5,757 bases of DNA from an uncultured Collinsella sp. (GTDB taxonomy: Bacteria; Actinomycetota; Coriobacteriia; Coriobacteriales; Coriobacteriaceae): contig USHT01000082.1 in NCBI GenBank assembly GCA_900554455.1, forward strand, positions 1-5,757, given 5' to 3'. Shown one piece after another: positions 1 to 5,757 of this stretch (position 1 is the first letter of the stretch; every line of letters begins with the position of its first letter). The notes beneath the pieces were generated by a model. That model saw only the letters and a list, made by a program, of their open reading frames with translations, searched no databases and was not told the DNA's origin. The position numbers and the translations under genes are program-made.

Positions 1-111
1 TGGTGTTTTTTGCGATGTGGGGCCGGAAAGAAAAATAATAACATCATCAGACGTTTTACTTTCTATCAGGTTTTCAACATCTTTTTTGTCAATGTATCTA
101 ATATTCTTCAT
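1..111 (-). CDS. Unrecognised protein, N-terminal fragment (runs off the left edge)
   Basis: An open frame of 37 codons begins at an ATG (complement of 109-111) and is still open at base 1, so only the N-terminus is visible. Upstream the frame stays open only to a stop near 163-165, with no other ATG, GTG or TTG, so this ATG is the only ordinary start. A weak AGG lies 6 bases before it. The peptide is rich in Lys, Ile and Asp. It has a charged start (MKNIRYIDKKDVENLI) followed by a hydrophobic strand and a small-residue loop (VIIFLSGPTSQKTP, residues 24-37). The strand-loop loosely resembles a Walker A region but is one residue short of GxxxxGK[ST], so no ATPase call is made. The composition is far more AT-rich than the gyrase genes, which suggests a different origin. 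It is divergent from gyrB. I do not recognise the family, and being short it could also be a chance frame. Confidence 0.45.
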   Translation of the reverse strand, partial: MKNIRYIDKKDVENLIESKTSDDVIIFLSGPTSQKTP

Positions 112-177
112 GATAAACCTGTGAAATAAGAACTCCGCATAGAAATGTCCTGACGAAGACGTTTAAATGTAAGACTT

Positions 178-2313
<2,136 letters not shown>

Positions 2314-2314
2314 G

Positions 2315-2320
2315 AGGAGG
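2315..2320 (+). promoter_or_regulatory. Ribosome binding site of gyrA
   Basis: AGGAGG begins two bases after the gyrB stop codon and is followed by TAAC and the GTG start of gyrA at 2325. It decides the gyrA start. The later in-frame ATG codons at residues 19 and 88 lack a comparable site, so the acidic N-terminal extension of GyrA is most likely translated. Confidence 0.88.
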
Positions 2321-2324
2321 TAAC

Positions 2325-5042
2325 GTGGCAGACGATATCAACAATAACGAGGGTACGAGCGAGGCCGGCGATGCCGGCATGCCCGATGATCTGAAGCGCC
2401 TGCTTGCCCGTGCTGAGCAGGGCGAGGATGGCGACCCGGACGCCTATAACCCCGATGCCGATGATGATGATGAGGAAGAGGACGACGCTGAGCTCGAGGA
2501 GAGCTTTGGCGAAGTCGATCGCGGCGCCTCGGCCGGCGAGGATATCAACGGCGGCCAGCTCCAGATTTCGGAGTTCGGTCGCGAGATGAAGCAGTCGTTC
2601 ATCGAGTATTCGATGTCGGTTATCACGGCGCGCGCCCTGCCGGACGTGCGCGACGGCTTAAAGCCGGTGCACCGCCGCATCCTGTACGCGATGAACGAGA
2701 GCGGCATCTACCCCAACCGCCCGCACAAGAAGTCAGCTTGGACGGTCGGCGAAGTTATCGGTAAGTACCACCCGCATGGCGACTCCGCGGTCTACGAGGC
2801 CATGGTCCGCCTGGCGCAGTGGTTCTCCATGCGCACGCCGCTCATCGACGGTCACGGCAACTTCGGCAACATCGACGGCGACGGCGCGGCGGCCATGCGT
2901 TACACCGAGAGCCGCCTGGCAAAGCCCGCCATGGAACTGTTGCGTGACTTGCAGAAGGATACCGTCGACTGGCAGCCCAACTACGACGAATCGCTCGCCG
3001 AGCCCGTGGCGCTGCCCGCGCGCTTCCCCAACCTGCTGGTCAACGGCAGCCAGGGCATCGCCGTCGGCATGGCCACCAACATCGCCCCGCATAACCTCAC
3101 CGAGGCGATCGAGGCCACCTGCTACCTGATCGACAACCCCGACGCCACCGTCGACGAGCTCATGCAGATCATGCCCGGTCCGGACTTCCCCACCGGCGCC
3201 ATCATCATGGGCAGCGCCGGCATTAAGCAGAGCTACGAGACCGGCCGCGGCTCCATTACCGTGCGTGCCAAGGCACATGTGGAGTCCACCAAGACCGGCC
3301 GCAGCCGCCTGGTCTTTACCGAGATTCCCTACATGGTCAACAAGGGCACCCTGCAGGAGAAGATCGCCCAGCTCGTCAACGATAAGCGCATCGAGGGCAT
3401 CTCGGATATGCGCGATGAGTCCAACCAGAAGGGCATCCGTCTGGTCATCGAGCTCAAGAAGGGCGTCATTCCTCAGGTCGTGCTCAACAACCTGTATAAG
3501 TACACCTCGCTGCAGACGACCTTTGGCGCCAACAACCTGGCGCTCGTCAACGGCGTTCCCAAATGCCTGAGCCTGCGCGAGATGCTGCAGCACTACATCG
3601 ACCACCAGGTCGACGTCGTCACCCGCCGCACCCGCTTCGACCTTAAGAAGGCCCAGGCCCGCGCGCATATCCTTGAGGGCTACCTGATGGCCCTTGACCA
3701 TATCGACGAGGTCATTAGCATCATCCGCTCCTCGCAGACCGACTCCGAGGCCAGCAGCCGCCTGATCGAGCGCTTTGGCTTTACGCCCGAGCAGACCACG
3801 GCCATCCTCGAGATGAAGCTGCGCCGCCTGACCGGCCTGGAGCGTGACAAGATCCAAGAAGAGTTGGACGGCCTGCGCCGCGCCATCGCCTACTACGAGG
3901 ACCTGCTGGCGCATGAGGAGAAGATCCTGGGTGTCATCAAGGAGGAGATGCGCGAGATCTCCAAGAAGTTCGGCGATAAGCGCCGCACCGAGATCAGCCA
4001 GGTTGAGAAGGACCTGGATGTCGAGGACCTCATCGCCGACGAGGATATGGTCGTGACCATCACCCACACCGGCTACGTTAAACGTATCCCGGTGGCTGCC
4101 TACCGTGCCCAGAAGCGCGGCGGCAAGGGCGTGTCGGGCGTCAACCTCAAAGAGGACGACGTTATCGATGAGATGTTCATCGCGTCCACGCACGAGTACG
4201 TGCTGTTCTTCTCGAGCAAGGGCAAGGTCTATCGCCTGAAGGTGCACGAGCTACCGGTGGGTACGCGCCAGGCGCGCGGTACCGCGATCGTCAACCTGCT
4301 GCCCTTTGAGGACAGCGAGAAGATCGCGAGCGTCATCAGCTGCCGCGAGTTCCCGGCCGACGAGTACCTGATGTTTGCCACCAAGAGCGGCATGGTCAAG
4401 AAGACCGTGATGAGTGCGTATGACCGCAGCCGTCGTGACGGCCTGATCGCTATCAACCTGCGTGACGACGACGCACTGTTGAACGTGCGCCGCGTGCGCG
4501 AGGGCGACAAGATTATCCTGGCTACCACCGCGGGCAAGGCGATTATGTTCTCCGAGGAGCAGGTGCGCGCCACCGGCCGCGATACCAGCGGCGTTCGCGG
4601 CATTAGCATGAAGGACGGCGTGAGCGTTCTGGGCATGGAAGTCACTAACGGCAACGGCGATCTGTTCGTCATCACCGAGCGCGGCTACGGCAAGCGTACG
4701 CCGGTCGCGGACTACCCGGAGCAGAATCGCGGCGGTCAGGGCGTCTACACCATCCAAATGACCGAGCGTAAAGGTAACCTCGCGGCCATGAAGACGGTGG
4801 GCCCGCAGCACGAGCTGTTCATCGTGACGGAGGGCGCGACGGTCATTCGCGTCAAGACCGACGAAATCAGCCAGACTGGCCGCGCCACCCAGGGCGTCAA
4901 GATGATGACCGTCGACGACAACGACCGCATCTGCGCCGTAGCCCGCATGGAGAGCGACAAGAAGACACTCGACGACGAGGATACGACGGAATTCGCAGAG
5001 GACCTTGCTGAGCCTGTGCCCGAGGGCGTGGACGAGGCATAA
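2325..5042 (+). CDS. gyrA: DNA gyrase subunit A (GyrA), complete, with acidic N-terminal extension
   Basis: GyrA is the DNA-cleaving and DNA-wrapping subunit of gyrase. It has 905 residues (E. coli 875) and starts 11 bases after gyrB, so the two are almost certainly co-transcribed. Residues 1-77 contain 29 Asp/Glu and only 4 Lys/Arg, including DDDDEEEDD at 46-54, and precede the conserved core ([20 protein letters not shown]). Counting from the core gives an offset of 71 to E. coli numbering. Catalytic Tyr193 lies in AAAMRYTE. The quinolone region has Ser154 and Glu158 (E. coli 83 and 87; Glu is common in Gram-positives), Trp139 (E. coli Arg68) and His177 (E. coli Gln106). The C-gate region includes [13 protein letters not shown] (494-506). 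A six-blade beta-pinwheel (about 575-870) opens with the GyrA-box QKRGGKG (596-602), the hallmark of wrapping and negative supercoiling. The last 29 residues form an acidic tail with 12 Asp/Glu. No resistance substitution is seen at Ser154 or Glu158. Confidence 0.98.
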   Translation: MADDINNNEGTSEAGDAGMPDDLKRLLARAEQGEDGDPDAYNPDADDDDEEEDDAELEESFGEVDRGASAGEDINGGQLQISEFGREMKQSFIEYSMSVITARALPDVRDGLKPVHRRILYAMNESGIYPNRPHKKSAWTVGEVIGKYHPHGDSAVYEAMVRLAQWFSMRTPLIDGHGNFGNIDGDGAAAMRYTESRLAKPAMELLRDLQKDTVDWQPNYDESLAEPVALPARFPNLLVNGSQGIAVGMATNIAPHNLTEAIEATCYLIDNPDATVDELMQIMPGPDFPTGAIIMGSAGIKQSYETGRGSITVRAKAHVESTKTGRSRLVFTEIPYMVNKGTLQEKIAQLVNDKRIEGISDMRDESNQKGIRLVIELKKGVIPQVVLNNLYKYTSLQTTFGANNLALVNGVPKCLSLREMLQHYIDHQVDVVTRRTRFDLKKAQARAHILEGYLMALDHIDEVISIIRSSQTDSEASSRLIERFGFTPEQTTAILEMKLRRLTGLERDKIQEELDGLRRAIAYYEDLLAHEEKILGVIKEEMREISKKFGDKRRTEISQVEKDLDVEDLIADEDMVVTITHTGYVKRIPVAAYRAQKRGGKGVSGVNLKEDDVIDEMFIASTHEYVLFFSSKGKVYRLKVHELPVGTRQARGTAIVNLLPFEDSEKIASVISCREFPADEYLMFATKSGMVKKTVMSAYDRSRRDGLIAINLRDDDALLNVRRVREGDKIILATTAGKAIMFSEEQVRATGRDTSGVRGISMKDGVSVLGMEVTNGNGDLFVITERGYGKRTPVADYPEQNRGGQGVYTIQMTERKGNLAAMKTVGPQHELFIVTEGATVIRVKTDEISQTGRATQGVKMMTVDDNDRICAVARMESDKKTLDDEDTTEFAEDLAEPVPEGVDEA

Positions 5043-5078
5043 GAGAGCTTTTGGCACGGGGCATATAAGCCGAGATCG

Positions 5079-5118
5079 GGGCCGGGCACAGTTCGAAAGG
5101 ACTGCGCCCGGCCCTTTT
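5079..5118 (+). terminator. Intrinsic terminator of the gyrB-gyrA operon
   Basis: GGGCCGGGC (5079-5087) pairs perfectly with GCCCGGCCC (5106-5114). After one A/C mismatch, CAGT (5089-5092) pairs with ACTG (5101-5104), leaving an 8-base loop. Four T residues follow directly (5115-5118). It lies 36 bases after the gyrA stop, as expected for the end of the operon. Confidence 0.88.
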
Positions 5119-5126
5119 GTGTCCCG

Positions 5127-5165
5127 TTAAAGAAAAAGCCCGCCCCCAGCGTGCTGGGGCGGGCT
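5127..5165 (-). terminator. Intrinsic terminator of pilT
   Basis: The arms AGCCCGCCCCCAGC (5137-5150) and GCTGGGGCGGGCT (5153-5165) pair with one bulged C. Read on the minus strand, the stem is followed by TTTTTCTTTAA, the U-rich tail expected of a terminator. On the plus strand no T run follows, so it serves the minus-strand gene, which stops 21 bases upstream. It lies back to back with the gyr terminator, so transcription from both sides is stopped in this gap. Confidence 0.87.
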
Positions 5166-5186
5166 GCCTGCCTGCGATGTGGGTCT

Positions 5187-5757
5187 CTACATACCCTCGG
5201 CTTCGAAGCGGCGGGCGAGGGCTTCCTGGTGGTTTGCATGCTGCAGGGCGACGTCTTTGGCGACGATACCCTGCTTAACGGTGCTGAATAGGGCCTGGTC
5301 CATGGTCTGCATGCCATGTGCGCCGCCTGCGGCGATGACGGAATCGATCTGGTAGGACTTCTCCTCGCGGATGAGGTTGCGGATGGCCGTGTTCATGACC
5401 ATGATCTCGAACACCGGCGTGGTGCCGCCGTCGATGGTGGGCACCAGGCGTTGCGCAACCGTTGCCTGCAGCACCATCGAAAGCTGTATGCGGATCTGGC
5501 GCTGCTGGCTGGGCGGGAAGGCGTCCAGGATGCGCTCGACGGTATCGGCCGCGCTGGTGGTGTGGAGCGTCGAGAGCACGAGCTGGACCATCTCGGCTGC
5601 TGAAACTGCAGTGCTGATGGTATCGGGGTCGCGCATCTCGCCCAAGAGGATCACGTTGGGGCTCTCGCGCATGGCTGAACGCAGCGCCTCGGCATAGGTG
5701 GCGATATCCGTGGGGATCTCGCGCTGGGTGATGATGCAGCTGCCGTGACGGTGCACG
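5187..5757 (-). CDS. pilT: Type IV pilus retraction ATPase PilT, C-terminal part (runs off the right edge)
   Basis: PilT is the hexameric cytoplasmic ATPase that depolymerises type IV pili to drive retraction, twitching motility and often DNA uptake. The visible 189 residues are the C-terminal half of a protein usually about 340-370 long; the N-terminal domain and Walker A lie outside the window. In order, numbered from the first complete codon, the fragment shows ITQREI (9-14), the Walker B region VILLGEMRD with catalytic Glu40 (35-43), the His box STLHTTSAADT with His65 (62-72), and AIRNLIRE (124-131). AIRNLIRE is a PilT-specific signature needed for retraction and separates it from the assembly ATPases PilB and GspE. 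GMQTMDQAL follows. The frame ends at TAG (complement of 5187-5189). The GTG that could be read at 5754-5756 is an internal valine codon in a conserved stretch, not the start. It is convergent with gyrA and probably unrelated in function; other pilus genes would lie to the right. Confidence 0.95.
   Translation of the reverse strand, partial: VHRHGSCIITQREIPTDIATYAEALRSAMRESPNVILLGEMRDPDTISTAVSAAEMVQLVLSTLHTTSAADTVERILDAFPPSQQRQIRIQLSMVLQATVAQRLVPTIDGGTTPVFEIMVMNTAIRNLIREEKSYQIDSVIAAGGAHGMQTMDQALFSTVKQGIVAKDVALQHANHQEALARRFEAEGM

Noticed and set aside
2784..2798. Acquired quinolone resistance at the main GyrA positions
   Set aside because: The residues are Ser154 and Glu158. Ser is wild type, and Glu at E. 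coli position 87 is the normal residue in many Gram-positives.
2733..4247. A 504-codon antisense frame inside gyrA
   Set aside because: Same antisense shadow effect: biased composition, no domain, and fully overlapped by conserved GyrA sequence.
4251..5057. A 268-codon antisense frame over the gyrA 3' end
   Set aside because: It overlaps the six-blade GyrA domain and shows only the biased composition of a shadow frame. It ends inside the gap without its own terminator.
5043..5186. tRNA-Ile or tRNA-Ala after gyrA, as in many Gram-positives
   Set aside because: The gap contains only two terminator hairpins. No cloverleaf or T-loop consensus was seen.
5316..5697. Plus-strand open frames opposite pilT
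   Set aside because: They lie antisense to clear PilT motifs, have shadow-like composition and no domain.

Overview
This is mostly a housekeeping window: a tightly packed gyrB-gyrA operon on the plus strand encoding the two subunits of DNA gyrase. An AT-rich, divergently oriented fragment lies at the left edge, and the 3' half of a type IV pilus retraction ATPase gene (pilT), on the minus strand, lies at the right edge. The core is G+C-rich (36 of 60 bases in a sampled gyrB stretch). It uses GTG starts behind strong AGGAGG-type ribosome binding sites and has many GC-ending codons. Together with the style of the gyrase proteins, this suggests an actinobacterial gut anaerobe of the Coriobacteriia, most likely Collinsella-like. 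That assignment is an inference from protein style, not from a search.

Layout. Positions 1-111 hold the first 37 codons of an unrecognised minus-strand gene that runs off the window. Positions 112-282 are non-coding and AT-rich; bases 1-240 contain 83 G or C, about 35%. This stretch contains an inverted repeat and short related direct repeats, and should carry the gyrB promoter. gyrB (283-2313) is followed after 11 bases by gyrA (2325-5042). Both genes have the same GGAGG-N4-GTG-GC initiation layout. Positions 5043-5186 hold two back-to-back intrinsic terminators: one ends the gyr operon on the plus strand, the other ends pilT on the minus strand. pilT (5187 to beyond 5757) points towards gyrA.

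Function. GyrB supplies the GHKL ATPase and the TOPRIM metal centre. GyrA supplies the catalytic tyrosine, the DNA gate and the DNA-wrapping beta-pinwheel with a GyrA-box. Together they form the A2B2 enzyme that introduces negative supercoils. PilT is functionally unrelated and is simply a convergent neighbour.

No new multi-gene system is visible. The points most worth a second look are: the 70-residue, very acidic N-terminal extension of GyrA, paired with an acidic C-terminal tail; two quinolone-region residues that differ from E. coli (Trp139 and His177); and the AT-rich divergent gene start directly upstream of gyrB, which looks compositionally foreign.
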